A DNA stretch of 64,000 bases, from contig NZ_CAUFUE010000022.1 of NCBI RefSeq assembly GCF_959029255.1, positions 29,582-93,581 of the forward strand, given 5' to 3'. Position 1 is the stretch's first letter, and each line of letters begins with the position of its first letter. The notes under the pieces were generated by a model. The model was given only the letters and a program-made list of their open reading frames with translations. It did no database searches and was not told the DNA's origin. Shown one piece after another: positions 51,040-60,229 of the stretch. The stretch is from an uncultured Bacteroides sp. (lineage in GTDB: Bacteria; Bacteroidota; Bacteroidia; Bacteroidales; Bacteroidaceae). A program made the translations under genes and the position numbers.

Positions 51040-52725
51040 ATGAAAAAACTACTGATGTTTCTTTGTATATTTATATCGCTCTTATCCTCATGTACATCTG
51101 AGAATAAGACGAAAGCCATGATGCATCAGGTAGATTCACTAGTTGAAGAATATCCTGACAGCGCTTTAAAGTTACTGAAAAGGCTGCCTATACAAGAACT
51201 ATCCCGTAAAGAAGCTGCACACTATGCTTTAATACTAGCCCACACTACAGACAGATTATCACAATCATTACTCCCTTGTGATTCTTTATTAAACATAGCT
51301 CTTCACTATTATGAAAAGAATGAAAAAGAACGAGCAATAGCGCTACTTTACAAAGGGCGCCTAGAAACAGAAATTGGCAACAGTAAAGAATCGATAATGC
51401 TATTTCAAGAAGCTTATGCAATCATCAAACACTTTCCAAACGAATTGAAAACAAAGAATCTTATATGCAGTTCTTTAGGAAACGGATATTTTGATGCAGG
51501 TTTCTATGATGAGGCAGGGAAAATATACCACGAACTATATCGATACTGTTTAACGGATAAAGACAAGGTCGTTGCGTTAAACGATTTAAGTGTTTATTAC
51601 GCCATGAAAGAAGAAAATGATTCTGCTATAATCATGCAACGCAAGGCATTGGAATACTCAAAAGCATCTGAAGACCCAGCATTAATTATTATGTCCAAAC
51701 ACAATTTGAGTATCAGATTTGAATCAATTGATAAACTAGATTCCGCAATATTTTATGCCCAAAGTATTATCGATATATTATCTCAAGAAAAGATAGAAAG
51801 CGTCTATTACTATAACTTAGGAAATCTCTTATTAGAAAAAGGTGATAAAGAAGCAGCAGGCTTTTATTTAAATAAATGCTTAGAAGATAGTATCACTGAT
51901 GCCCTAGAGAAAGCTGTTTTTTTAAAAAGTCTATATGAGTATGAGAAATTATGTGACAATTACGAGGTGGCTAATCAATATTTGGAGGAATATGCCGACA
52001 TCCTAGACTCTCTTTATACAGAAGACCAAATGTCTGGTATTAAAAAAGTGATATATGAATATAAAACAAAAATGCAAGTTCAGGAAACACAGATAGAAGA
52101 GCAACGTATCCGTTATTTTATCATAGGCGGCTTCATCTTAATATGTTTCTTCATAGCACTTTTCTATCAATATCATTTTAACAGAAAAAAACGCGTTCAA
52201 CTACAATATCAATATTCATTACAACAAACCCAAGAAAAATTAGCGTCTTTACAAGCCATTATCGAAAGTAATGAAGCAATGATAGATATCATACAACAAA
52301 AGCATAACAATCTGGAAATAGAAAATAAAATCGGTGAGACGCTAATATGCGAAAGAGAGAAAACCATAGAACGACTTAAAAAAGAAAAATTAGAATTACG
52401 AGGTTGGCTTTTCACACAAAGCAATATATATAAAAAAGTTCAAGCTCTGTCCAAGCAAGAAGTCACAGATAAAAAAGAATTGAAAGTATTAAATATTGAT
52501 GAACAAAAGAAACTAAAAGATACAATATTCGGCATATTTACCGATTACATCTCTTTACTCCAAAAAAAATATCCAAGACTTACAGAAGACGACCTTCTAT
52601 ATCTTTGTTTGCAAGAAACACAACTTGAGCCACAGACTATCGCTTTTTGTTTCGGCTACAGCGACACACATCCTATCAACCAGCGAAAATTACGAATAAA
52701 AAGTAGAATGGTAGAAGATAATTAA
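51040..52725 (+). CDS. TPR lipoprotein with transmembrane segment and C-terminal HTH-like domain
   Basis: A 561-residue sensor-like protein. A lipobox signal (LLSSC, Cys about 18) is followed by TPR-like helices from about 25 to 340. One transmembrane segment (YFIIGGFILICFFIALFYQY, about 354-373) and a coiled coil (about 380-455) come next. The C-terminal domain, ending LTEDDLLYLCL ... FGYSDTHPINQRKLRIKSRM, resembles the LuxR-like or AraC-like ends of similar Bacteroides regulators. Such proteins probably sense an outer signal and act on transcription. It is the first of five genes in one direction. Confidence 0.75.
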   Translation: MKKLLMFLCIFISLLSSCTSENKTKAMMHQVDSLVEEYPDSALKLLKRLPIQELSRKEAAHYALILAHTTDRLSQSLLPCDSLLNIALHYYEKNEKERAIALLYKGRLETEIGNSKESIMLFQEAYAIIKHFPNELKTKNLICSSLGNGYFDAGFYDEAGKIYHELYRYCLTDKDKVVALNDLSVYYAMKEENDSAIIMQRKALEYSKASEDPALIIMSKHNLSIRFESIDKLDSAIFYAQSIIDILSQEKIESVYYYNLGNLLLEKGDKEAAGFYLNKCLEDSITDALEKAVFLKSLYEYEKLCDNYEVANQYLEEYADILDSLYTEDQMSGIKKVIYEYKTKMQVQETQIEEQRIRYFIIGGFILICFFIALFYQYHFNRKKRVQLQYQYSLQQTQEKLASLQAIIESNEAMIDIIQQKHNNLEIENKIGETLICEREKTIERLKKEKLELRGWLFTQSNIYKKVQALSKQEVTDKKELKVLNIDEQKKLKDTIFGIFTDYISLLQKKYPRLTEDDLLYLCLQETQLEPQTIAFCFGYSDTHPINQRKLRIKSRMVEDN

Positions 52726-52822
52726 TACAATGTGACTACATCTTTTCATATCCAATTAATAAGCAGCATATTACATTTATAGAGTGTGACTCGTAGAAAC
52801 TCATTGCATACTTCATTTTCCA

Positions 52823-52830
52823 TAACTTTG
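52823..52830 (+). promoter_or_regulatory. -7 element of the DUF3244 gene
   Basis: TAACTTTG lies 22 nt before the ATG at 52852; no clear -33. It suggests the small secreted-protein genes have their own promoter, downstream of the TPR gene. Confidence 0.5.
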
Positions 52831-52851
52831 CAACCATAATCAATAAAAAAA

Positions 52852-53244
52852 ATGAATATGAAAGCAAAGTTATTTTTTTCTCTATTATTACTATTATTTA
52901 TTATTCCGGCACACTCAGCTCCCCAAAGAAAAAAAACATCAAGACCTAGAATCTCCCATCTTCGTATTGACAAGAGAGCTTCCACTCGTACGCCTTTAGA
53001 AGATTTTGAGATAGCGGTTAATGTAACAGACAATGCTCTACAAATTATTTTTCTGTCCCACTTGTCTGATTCTCAAATCACAGTAATGGATAAAGGTGGG
53101 AATATTGTAGCAAACGAACATCAGACTTTTATTTATGAAGGTAAGACGCTACATATATATACTCCGAATGCCTATCCTTATAAAGTAGAAATTACTTCAC
53201 CATCCATGGATGTTACAGGAGAAATTATACAAGAAGAATTCTAA
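52852..53244 (+). CDS. DUF3244-type small secreted protein
   Basis: A 130-residue exported protein with a signal peptide (KLFFSLLLLLFIIPAHSA). A small beta-sandwich follows, with ITVMDKGGNIVANEHQTFIY and the IEI/VEIT-type final strands, as in DUF3244 proteins of Bacteroides. The function of DUF3244 is unknown. The start could also be the ATG at 52858. Followed 21 nt later by a large lipoprotein gene. Confidence 0.72.
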   Translation: MNMKAKLFFSLLLLLFIIPAHSAPQRKKTSRPRISHLRIDKRASTRTPLEDFEIAVNVTDNALQIIFLSHLSDSQITVMDKGGNIVANEHQTFIYEGKTLHIYTPNAYPYKVEITSPSMDVTGEIIQEEF

Positions 53245-53265
53245 TACACAAAAAAACAATTAATT

Positions 53266-54927
53266 ATGAGACTTAAAACAATTCTTAGCGGTCTGCTATG
53301 CGTAACCACACTGTTCTCATGTACGGATGAGACAGACAAATTACTAAACGAACAAAGCCAAAGCCAGGCTATATCGAATGAATTATTAGACACATCCGTT
53401 GCACAAAAAAACTTTGCACAAATTTTGTCTAAAGCAGTATATGAGAACGAGACATTACGACAGTTCATCAAAAAAGAAGCTATCAAACAATTTGATAATG
53501 ACTATGATGTATTTTACCCATTTGTAAAAGATCAAAAAGTAGAAGGGGAAAAAACCTTTAGAGATATTCTACTAAAGTACACTACGGAGAAAGAATTAGG
53601 TTCAATAGAAATGTCGCTCCCGCTACTAAACATCATGATTCCGGATTTTTCATTTATCGGTGCTTTTTGCGCAGATAAATGGGACACTAGTGACAATGAA
53701 GTAGCCGTTAGTTATGCAGTAGGTAATAAGCATGCCACGATGTATGCGGAAGGAGATTCAGTTGCTAATTTAGAAAAAGGCGAATTACCAGATTTCCCTT
53801 TCTTAGTTATAAAGAACAATGAACGAATGAAAGTTACCGTTAATACTCGTAGTTTAAATACAAGCAACTACGATTTTGCCGATGAAGCGTTCAACGGTAC
53901 TCTAAACCCACATAACATCCAAACCAGAGCTACAGATTGGGAATTGTATCCCACTCAAGAATCTACCGAGCCATACATAAACAAAGATGATGTAGATAAA
54001 TCTGTCATCGAGGCTTATAATGAATTTAAGATTAACAAAAAGGGAGTTGATAGAGACTACATTTACTACGGGCTAAGTAACGATAAATCAACAAATGGCA
54101 GTCTGGATACTGATATGACGGAGGTATTATACAAATTCAAAATATCCTCCAATGCTTATAGCTCAATATCCGACCCTGAAGATGGTGATCCTCAGCTCAA
54201 CATTGTAAACGGAGAATATGGAGAGATTGTTAGCAAAATAAACGAACTATCACAAGATTATATACTAAATAATATTTGGACTGCAGGAAACTTTGAATTC
54301 AGATTTTATATATATGTTGGAAAAAGAGATGCAACTTCAATAGCTTATAAAAGAACAGTCACAGTTAGTCCTCAGCAATTATTCCAAGTAGATAGAATCC
54401 ATGTACATAAAAGACATAAAACAGGTTTCCGTCACACTAAATACACATATTCTGTAAGTAAAAACAGTTTAAAACCTAGATGGGTAGATACAAAAGAAGT
54501 TACAGATTCAAATATACCTATCACAATTGAGCCTTGGGATTTAGCTAATCAAGCTCTAAATATCCATATAGTCATTGAAGAATTTGACAACTCTCATACT
54601 GTGGAAAAAGAATACTCATTTAAAACCGAATATTCTAATAAGATTGACTTTTCCGCCGGTATAAACAGTGGTGGAGTAGCTACTAAAGTAATCGGATATT
54701 CTTTGAAATTGGGTTACGGTTTCTCTACAACAACAACTCGCTATGAAGCGATGAAGATAACTACGCAAAAAAGCAGTAATGACTTAGGAAGTATCACTCT
54801 AAATTTTTATGATCCAATAATCACATCCGATCAGGAAAGTAATTCGAAAGGTTATAAAGTCTATACTTATAACAGCGGAAGTGTAGAATTAATGATTCTC
54901 CCCCATTCTAAAAGAAATTTAAATTAA
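53266..54927 (+). CDS. Large lipoprotein of unknown function
   Basis: A 553-residue protein with lipobox LFSC (Cys about 19). The N-terminal 100 residues are helical; the rest is beta-rich. The final 130 residues alternate Ser/Thr with hydrophobics (GYSLKLGYGFSTTTTRYEAM) and end in a strand-rich tail. I recognise no family. A SPOR-, protease- or lyase-type motif is not seen. It is probably surface-exposed. Operon with the DUF3244 gene; a hairpin (54938-54990) follows. Confidence 0.6.
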   Translation: MRLKTILSGLLCVTTLFSCTDETDKLLNEQSQSQAISNELLDTSVAQKNFAQILSKAVYENETLRQFIKKEAIKQFDNDYDVFYPFVKDQKVEGEKTFRDILLKYTTEKELGSIEMSLPLLNIMIPDFSFIGAFCADKWDTSDNEVAVSYAVGNKHATMYAEGDSVANLEKGELPDFPFLVIKNNERMKVTVNTRSLNTSNYDFADEAFNGTLNPHNIQTRATDWELYPTQESTEPYINKDDVDKSVIEAYNEFKINKKGVDRDYIYYGLSNDKSTNGSLDTDMTEVLYKFKISSNAYSSISDPEDGDPQLNIVNGEYGEIVSKINELSQDYILNNIWTAGNFEFRFYIYVGKRDATSIAYKRTVTVSPQQLFQVDRIHVHKRHKTGFRHTKYTYSVSKNSLKPRWVDTKEVTDSNIPITIEPWDLANQALNIHIVIEEFDNSHTVEKEYSFKTEYSNKIDFSAGINSGGVATKVIGYSLKLGYGFSTTTTRYEAMKITTQKSSNDLGSITLNFYDPIITSDQESNSKGYKVYTYNSGSVELMILPHSKRNLN

Positions 54928-54937
54928 AATCAATAAA

Positions 54938-54990
54938 ACAAGATGGAGCGCTATTAACATTATCATCTGACGAAAAGTACTCCATCTTGT
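54938..54990 (+). terminator. Hairpin after the large lipoprotein gene
   Basis: ACAAGATGGAG (54938-54948) pairs exactly with CTCCATCTTGT (54980-54990); a T-poor tail follows. Probable terminator. Confidence 0.65.
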
Positions 54991-55041
54991 TACAGTATAA
55001 TAAAAAAAAGTTATCTTTGAAAAACATAATCAATAAATGAT

Positions 55042-55482
55042 ATGAAACAATCAATACATTGGATATTTTTCACCATCTTGTCATGTCTGGTATTCACCGC
55101 GTGCAATAAAGACGAGGAACAAGAATTCATAATGAGTACTCCTCCCATAGGCAAAAGTTATTTAACAAGTGACTTCATAGTAATCAAATTTGAAAGCACT
55201 GATTCCGTTTCTTTTTATGCATTCGACCCCTATAATCCAGAGCTATCCCAATATAAAGGTAGAGCCAAATACATATTTGACAACGGAAACATAGAAATTA
55301 GAAATGAAGATAATAAAAACTTATCTGTTAGTGATGTTTTAAATACAAAGTGCCCCTATTTTCTATTTTTTAAAGGAAAATTCATAAACTCCGATACCTT
55401 AACAGCAAGATTCAACATTTATGGCTATCATTATCAGATGCTGACGTTGTGTGATGTAAATTTTCATATTATAAGCGAATGA
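55042..55482 (+). CDS. Small lipoprotein of unknown function
   Basis: A 146-residue protein with lipobox FTAC (Cys about 21), NKDEE just after it, and a beta-rich body (SYLTSDFIVIKFESTDSVSF). No family recognised. It lies 36 nt before another small lipoprotein gene in the same direction, inside a cluster of exported proteins. Confidence 0.6.
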   Translation: MKQSIHWIFFTILSCLVFTACNKDEEQEFIMSTPPIGKSYLTSDFIVIKFESTDSVSFYAFDPYNPELSQYKGRAKYIFDNGNIEIRNEDNKNLSVSDVLNTKCPYFLFFKGKFINSDTLTARFNIYGYHYQMLTLCDVNFHIISE

Positions 55483-55518
55483 TTTTTACAACAATAGAAT
55501 AAAGTATTTCTGTACATT

Positions 55519-56097
55519 ATGAAGAGACATTCCATTATTCTACTATTTTCGATAGGTATTCTTTGTCTTTCAGGATGTAGTAAAGACAAAGATATTTCGA
55601 TTGATACCCGCCCTCTCCTAAGTTATTTCAAGGGGATTGTCAATGACGAGTCAATACTATATGAACAAAGGGACAGATGGGATAATAAAATAGGGTGTTC
55701 ATCAGTAACTAAATTTGGTGGTAAAATAATAAGAGTTGGTTGGTACATGAACCTTTTAAACCAAAGTAATGATACAATAAAAAATAACATTGCATTATTC
55801 CCAATTCGTAAAGGCTTGTACGAAATAGTACCACCAATAGACTATGATAATTTTTATTCAGAAATAGAAATCCGGTACGCTACCTACAAAGGTCAAAATG
55901 TTCGCTACAGACCATCTGAACAGAGTCCTTTTCAAGTTTACATTAATAATATAGATGACAGTTATGAATCTCCTATTATTACAGGACGCATGAATGGCAT
56001 ATTGTACAACAGAGAAAATCCAAAAGATTCTATCGAAATTAAAGAAGCGAGTTTCAGAATCCAAGATCATCCGAAAGCATCTCTAGCAACAGAATGA
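55519..56097 (+). CDS. Lipoprotein, possibly DUF5025-like
   Basis: A 192-residue protein with lipobox LSGC (Cys about 20) and KDKD after it. LLSYFKGIVNDESILYEQ early in the mature part is reminiscent of DUF5025 lipoproteins of Bacteroides, but that is only a resemblance. Beta-rich. Last gene of the lipoprotein cluster; a palindrome-rich stretch lies beyond it. Confidence 0.6.
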   Translation: MKRHSIILLFSIGILCLSGCSKDKDISIDTRPLLSYFKGIVNDESILYEQRDRWDNKIGCSSVTKFGGKIIRVGWYMNLLNQSNDTIKNNIALFPIRKGLYEIVPPIDYDNFYSEIEIRYATYKGQNVRYRPSEQSPFQVYINNIDDSYESPIITGRMNGILYNRENPKDSIEIKEASFRIQDHPKASLATE

Positions 56098-56120
56098 TAG
56101 AGCCTATATTAATTGAGCCA

Positions 56121-56225
56121 GTGCCACTATAGTGGCACAACTGTGCCTTACCTTTGGCATCGTCTTGCCAATACGATGGCACAACCGTGCCAATATAGTG
56201 GCATCAGAATGGCACAGTATTGGCA
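56121..56225. repeat. Cluster of TGGCAC/GTGCCA palindromic repeats
   Basis: GTGCCACTATAGTGGCAC (56121-56138) is a perfect 18-bp palindrome. It is followed by four or more TGGCAC or GTGCCA words up to 56225, including TGGCACAACTGTGCC and TGGCACAACCGTGCCA. It fills the gap between a plus-strand lipoprotein gene and the minus-strand mgsA. Confidence 0.7.
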
Positions 56226-56240
56226 TTAATCTTATATAAG

Positions 56241-56759
56241 TTATTTCTTCCGTTTTCGTTTCTTTGCCGACTCAACAGCTTCTGTAACTACCTGTTTGTT
56301 GGCAAAGCGCTGAGTATAGTTGGTATAATCGGGAATGGTACGTTCGTAAGTAGGATCAAGGAAGAGCGGACTTGAAATGATGTGGTCCGCCGTGCTACGG
56401 TTACAGCAGAAAACGATGTTTTCTACACCGGCAAGGCGTGTCAGGGCTTTGACATCCGTATCGTGTGGCTGCAAAGTCATCGGGTCGGTGAAGAAAAAGA
56501 GATAGTCTATCTCGCCGTCCACGATGCGAGCTCCCATCTGCTGGTCACCGCCCAGTGGTCCGGATTTGAGTATGGTGAAATCCCATTCCACATCGGGATG
56601 CTTCTCCTTCAGGGCTTCCAGGATAAGAGTTCCCGTAGTGCCTGTACAATAGAATTTGTGTCCCATCAAGAGTTCCGAATTCCAAAGCACCCATTCTATA
56701 AGGTCCTTCTTCATGGCGTCGTGAGCCACCAAACCAATCTTTCTAACTAATTTTTCCAT
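56241..56759 (-). CDS. mgsA: Methylglyoxal synthase
   Basis: Converts dihydroxyacetone phosphate to methylglyoxal, relieving phosphate limitation when sugar phosphates build up. The 172-residue length fits. Signatures LVAHDAMKKDL, CTGTTGTL, KSGPLGGDQQMGARI (catalytic Asp) and FFFTDPMTLQPHDTDVKAL are all present. A basic tail ends in KKRKRKK. It is on the minus strand with the GT2 and acyltransferase genes upstream. Confidence 0.97.
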   Translation of the reverse strand: MEKLVRKIGLVAHDAMKKDLIEWVLWNSELLMGHKFYCTGTTGTLILEALKEKHPDVEWDFTILKSGPLGGDQQMGARIVDGEIDYLFFFTDPMTLQPHDTDVKALTRLAGVENIVFCCNRSTADHIISSPLFLDPTYERTIPDYTNYTQRFANKQVVTEAVESAKKRKRKK

Positions 56760-56804
56760 AAGTCACAGTTTTAAAAGTAAACAATCTGAAACGGATAACA
56801 GTTC

Positions 56805-57821
56805 TTATAATTGGGAGAAGAATTTCTTCCCATGTAAATAAAACTGTGCCAAGATACTGTTTTTTGTCCGTTCGGGAATAACGGGCAGAGAAGTTTTTTC
56901 GAGATTTTCCTCACGAGCTGCCGCATACGAAGAACGAAGGGAGCGATAGGCGCACCGGGCACGAAGTACGGCCAAGGCATTGGGTATCTGACCTTTCAAG
57001 AAGAAACTTAGTACGGCAACATAGTCGAGTATGGCACGTACACGCATCACGGAAGCCAGTTCCGCTTGAGGCAGGTTCTTATAAAGCATTACAAGATTGT
57101 TACGGAAGTTGAGGAATGTTTTCCGTGGATTTTCTTTTTTAAGGGTGGCGCCGCCTACATGATACACCACACTCTGCGGTATGCAGACCAACAGACGGCC
57201 ACGGGCACGGAGACGCCAGCACAAATCAATCTCCTCCATGTGGGCAAAGAAACGGCCATCCAGTCCTCCGGCATCCCGGTAGTCTTTCAGCCGGATAAAC
57301 AATGCCGCACCTGTAGCCCAAAACACCGGAATAACGGTATCATACTGTCCTTTATCTACCTCTACCTCACCCATAATCCGTCCACGGCAGAACGGATAAC
57401 CATAGCAGTCGATAAATCCTCCGGCCGCACCGGCATATTCAAAAAGTTCTTTCTGCCGCCAACTGCGTATCTTGGGTTGGCAGGCTGCGACTTCGGGATG
57501 GGCATCCATATAAGCCGCAAGGGGGCTGAGCCAATGTTCGGTCACTTCCACATCGGAATTCAACAAAACCACGTATTCGGCAGACACTTGTTGCAGGGCA
57601 AGGTTGTATCCATCGGCAAAACCCTGGTTTTCTTCTAATATAATAAGGTGTACTGTGGGAAACTCCCGGCGGAGCATTTCAACAGACGCGTCGGTAGAAC
57701 CGTTATCAGCCACGTACACCACCGCGCCATCCGTTTCGGAACAGCGAACGACGGAAGGGAGAAACGAACGAAGCATTTCACATCCATTCCAGTTTAATAT
57801 AACTACTGCTATCTTATCCAT
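56805..57821 (-). CDS. Glycosyltransferase family 2
   Basis: A 338-residue GT2 enzyme with an N-terminal GT-A domain: VVILNWNGCEMLRSFLPSVV, VADNGSTDASVEML and LLNSDVEVTEHWLSPLAAY (DxD-like SDV). The ATG reads into the last 8 nt of the upstream acyltransferase gene. A role in lipid A or surface-glycan assembly is inferred from that neighbour. No transmembrane segment is clear, but a hydrophobic C-terminal patch (YVAVLSFFLKG) may contact the membrane. Confidence 0.92.
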   Translation of the reverse strand: MDKIAVVILNWNGCEMLRSFLPSVVRCSETDGAVVYVADNGSTDASVEMLRREFPTVHLIILEENQGFADGYNLALQQVSAEYVVLLNSDVEVTEHWLSPLAAYMDAHPEVAACQPKIRSWRQKELFEYAGAAGGFIDCYGYPFCRGRIMGEVEVDKGQYDTVIPVFWATGAALFIRLKDYRDAGGLDGRFFAHMEEIDLCWRLRARGRLLVCIPQSVVYHVGGATLKKENPRKTFLNFRNNLVMLYKNLPQAELASVMRVRAILDYVAVLSFFLKGQIPNALAVLRARCAYRSLRSSYAAAREENLEKTSLPVIPERTKNSILAQFYLHGKKFFSQL

Positions 57822-58713
57822 GTTGCATCACATCTTCACGTTTCAGTTTCCAGCGCTTATGCGACCAGAACCAATAAGGAGGGTCTCTGCGAATAGTCTG
57901 TTCCAGACGGCGGGCAAAAAGTTCGGTGATTTCCCCATCGGCGGTCTGCTTGGGTGTTTCGGTCAATAAGTCGAAAGTAACTTCGCAATATCCCCTGCCC
58001 GTCTTGCGCAATTCGGCATAAAACACGGGAAAGTTCATCATCTTGGCGATGCGCTCGGCGCCATCCATGAAGACGGTGTCTTGATTGAGGAAGGTAGTCC
58101 AATGATGGGCTTCATTGGGGATGGGCGACTGGTCTGTTATCAACCCCAGCACCATCCGTTTATTCTCGCGCCGCAGCTTTATCACTTCACGCGCTGTGGA
58201 GTGCTTCGGAATATTATAGCCGCCAAAACGGGAACGTATCAGTTTGAACATTTCATCCATATACTTATTATGCAGGGGCTTGTACACTTGCCCGGGAATA
58301 TCGCCCGGCTTCATGATGGCCCCCATCCCTATCAACCATTCAAAGTTGGCGTAGTGGGGAATCATCACTACAATACCTCCGTGCTTTTCTATCATGGAAA
58401 GGTAGGCTTCCGTATTCTTGTAGTTCATCCTGCGGCGCAATTCATCGAAAGACATGCGTAGCATCTTGACTTCCTCCAACATGTAGTCGCAGATATAATG
58501 ATAGAAACGACGTTCGATGTCGCACAGCTCAGCATCCGTTTTTTCAGGGAAAGAGTTCTTCAGATTCGTGCGTATCACCTGCTTGCGATAGTGGATAATG
58601 TATCGCATCAGGAAGTAAAATCCGTCCGAAAGGGCATAAAGCATACGGAAAGGTAGCAGCGCCAAAAGCCACATACCTGCATAAGTCAGCCAATAGATTA
58701 TTTTCGATTTCAC
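57814..58713 (-). CDS. Lysophospholipid/lipid A acyltransferase (LpxL/HtrB-like)
   Basis: A 299-residue inner-membrane-associated acyltransferase with an N-terminal anchor (YWLTYAGMWLLALLPFRMLY). The catalytic H-x4-E motif lies in IPHYANFEWLIG (about 117-124), with the TDQSP segment further on. It acylates lipid A precursors in this family. It overlaps the GT2 gene by 8 nt, so both are transcribed together. An AT-rich repeat tract (58714-58826) separates it from mtaB. Confidence 0.9.
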   Translation of the reverse strand: MKSKIIYWLTYAGMWLLALLPFRMLYALSDGFYFLMRYIIHYRKQVIRTNLKNSFPEKTDAELCDIERRFYHYICDYMLEEVKMLRMSFDELRRRMNYKNTEAYLSMIEKHGGIVVMIPHYANFEWLIGMGAIMKPGDIPGQVYKPLHNKYMDEMFKLIRSRFGGYNIPKHSTAREVIKLRRENKRMVLGLITDQSPIPNEAHHWTTFLNQDTVFMDGAERIAKMMNFPVFYAELRKTGRGYCEVTFDLLTETPKQTADGEITELFARRLEQTIRRDPPYWFWSHKRWKLKREDVMQHG

Positions 58714-58826
58714 TTTATCAATTACTAATTACAAAGTTAATTACTAATTACAAATTACTGATTACAAATTACTAGTTACCAGTTACCAGCTTTTAGTTTG
58801 TAATTACCAGCTACTAATTACATGGC
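58714..58826. repeat. AT-rich repeat tract (ATTACTAATTACAA-type units)
   Basis: Units such as ATTACTAATTACAAA, ATTACTGATTACAAA and TTACTAGTTACCAG follow one another with small variations, ending in an inverted TAGTTTGTAATTACC. Low complexity; no gene is seen. Too irregular for CRISPR. Confidence 0.6.
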
Positions 58827-60158
58827 TTATTGTTCTATCACTCCTGAGAGTGCGGTGCCGTCTTCATTAAAATCGCCCAGGCGCACGGATACCACCTGAT
58901 TATCCAACGCATCATCGTGGGGCACTTCCACCCGGATATAGTTCGAAGTGAAACCATGCATCGGGGTTCCGGGCTTGGAACGTTCGAGCAAGACGGACAT
59001 AGTCTGCCCGATGTGGCGGGCATAGAAGGCATGTGTCTTTTCTTCCGATAATTGCAGTAATCGCTGGCTGCGACGATGCTTGTCTTCGGGAGAAACAACA
59101 TAGTCTATCTTCAGAGCTTGCGTACCCGGGCGTTCGGAGTAGCTGAAAACATGGAGTTGCGTCACATCCAGGCTCTTGATAAACTCGTATGCCTGCTCAA
59201 AATATTCGTCCGTTTCACCGCGCGTACCCACAATGACGTCCACGCCGATAAATGCATCGGGCATCACTTTCTTCACTTTCTTCACCTTCGAGGCGAAGAG
59301 TTCCGTATCGTAGCGGCGACGCATCAGTTTCAGTACTTCATCGCTTCCGGACTGCAACGGAATATGGAAATGGGGCATAAACCGCTTGGAACGGGATACA
59401 TATTCTATAATCTCATCCGTCAGCAAATTCGGTTCGATGGAGGAGATACGATAGCGCTCGATGCCCTCTACTTCGTCCAGGGCTTTCACTAAATCGAAGA
59501 AGGTTTCTCCGGTCGTTTTCCCGAAATCACCGATATTGACACCGGTCAGCACGATTTCTTTTCCTCCTTCTGCGGCAGCCTGGCGGGCTTGCTCAACCAT
59601 GGAGGCAATGCTGCCGTTACGGCTTCGGCCACGGGCAAAGGGAATTGTGCAATAAGAACAATAATAATCGCATCCGTCCTGCACCTTCAGGAAGAAACGG
59701 GTACGGTCGCCCCGCGAACAGGATGGGGCAAACGAATGGATGTCTTTCAGGGCTGAAGTATGGGCTTCCCCGTTTTCATGTTTCCGGAGATTACCGAGAT
59801 ATTGAAGCAGATCTTTTTTCTGCTCGGCGCCAAGCACTACATCGACCCCTTCTATCTTTGCCACCGTATCGGGTTTCAACTGGGCATAGCAACCTGTCAC
59901 CACCACGAAAGCACCCGGATGCTGCTTCACCAGCCGATGAATGGCTTGGCGGCATTTCTTATCCGCCACTTCCGTCACCGAGCAGGTGTTAACCACGCAA
60001 ATGTCGGCTTTCTCTCCTTTACGCGCCGTGCGCACCCCCGCTTCCCGCAAAATCTTACCGATGGTAGAGGTCTCGGAGAAGTTCAGTTTGCAACCCAACG
60101 TATAATAAACCGCTGTCTTATCTTGAAATATATTGGTATCTATCATGAGCATCTTCAC
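58827..60158 (-). CDS. mtaB: tRNA-t6A37 methylthiotransferase (MtaB)
   Basis: Radical-SAM enzyme that adds a methylthio group to t6A37 of tRNA. The 443-residue protein has an N-terminal UPF0004 domain with three cysteines (LGCKLNFSETST and VVNTCSVTEVADKKC), the radical-SAM CDYYCSYCTIPFARGRSR (CxxxCxxC), and a TRAM-like C-terminal domain. Start codons at 60158, 60152 and 60146 are all possible; the -7 box at 60169-60176 (minus strand TATATTTG) makes the last plausible too. Confidence 0.93.
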   Translation of the reverse strand: MKMLMIDTNIFQDKTAVYYTLGCKLNFSETSTIGKILREAGVRTARKGEKADICVVNTCSVTEVADKKCRQAIHRLVKQHPGAFVVVTGCYAQLKPDTVAKIEGVDVVLGAEQKKDLLQYLGNLRKHENGEAHTSALKDIHSFAPSCSRGDRTRFFLKVQDGCDYYCSYCTIPFARGRSRNGSIASMVEQARQAAAEGGKEIVLTGVNIGDFGKTTGETFFDLVKALDEVEGIERYRISSIEPNLLTDEIIEYVSRSKRFMPHFHIPLQSGSDEVLKLMRRRYDTELFASKVKKVKKVMPDAFIGVDVIVGTRGETDEYFEQAYEFIKSLDVTQLHVFSYSERPGTQALKIDYVVSPEDKHRRSQRLLQLSEEKTHAFYARHIGQTMSVLLERSKPGTPMHGFTSNYIRVEVPHDDALDNQVVSVRLGDFNEDGTALSGVIEQ

Positions 60159-60168
60159 ATTTCAGGTG

Positions 60169-60206
60169 CAAATATATACATTATTAATCTATTTTTCCTA
60201 CTTTTG
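60169..60206. promoter_or_regulatory. Divergent -7 elements for mtaB and the acyl-CoA ligase gene
   Basis: TATATTTG (minus strand, 60169-60176) serves mtaB and TACTTTTG (plus strand, 60199-60206) serves the ligase gene, whose ATG is at 60230. Confidence 0.5.
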
Positions 60207-60229
60207 CACACTCAACTAATATTTGTGCA

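Noticed and set aside
58714..58826. CRISPR or tRNA-like repeats
   Set aside because: A/T-rich irregular units without spacers or cloverleaf.
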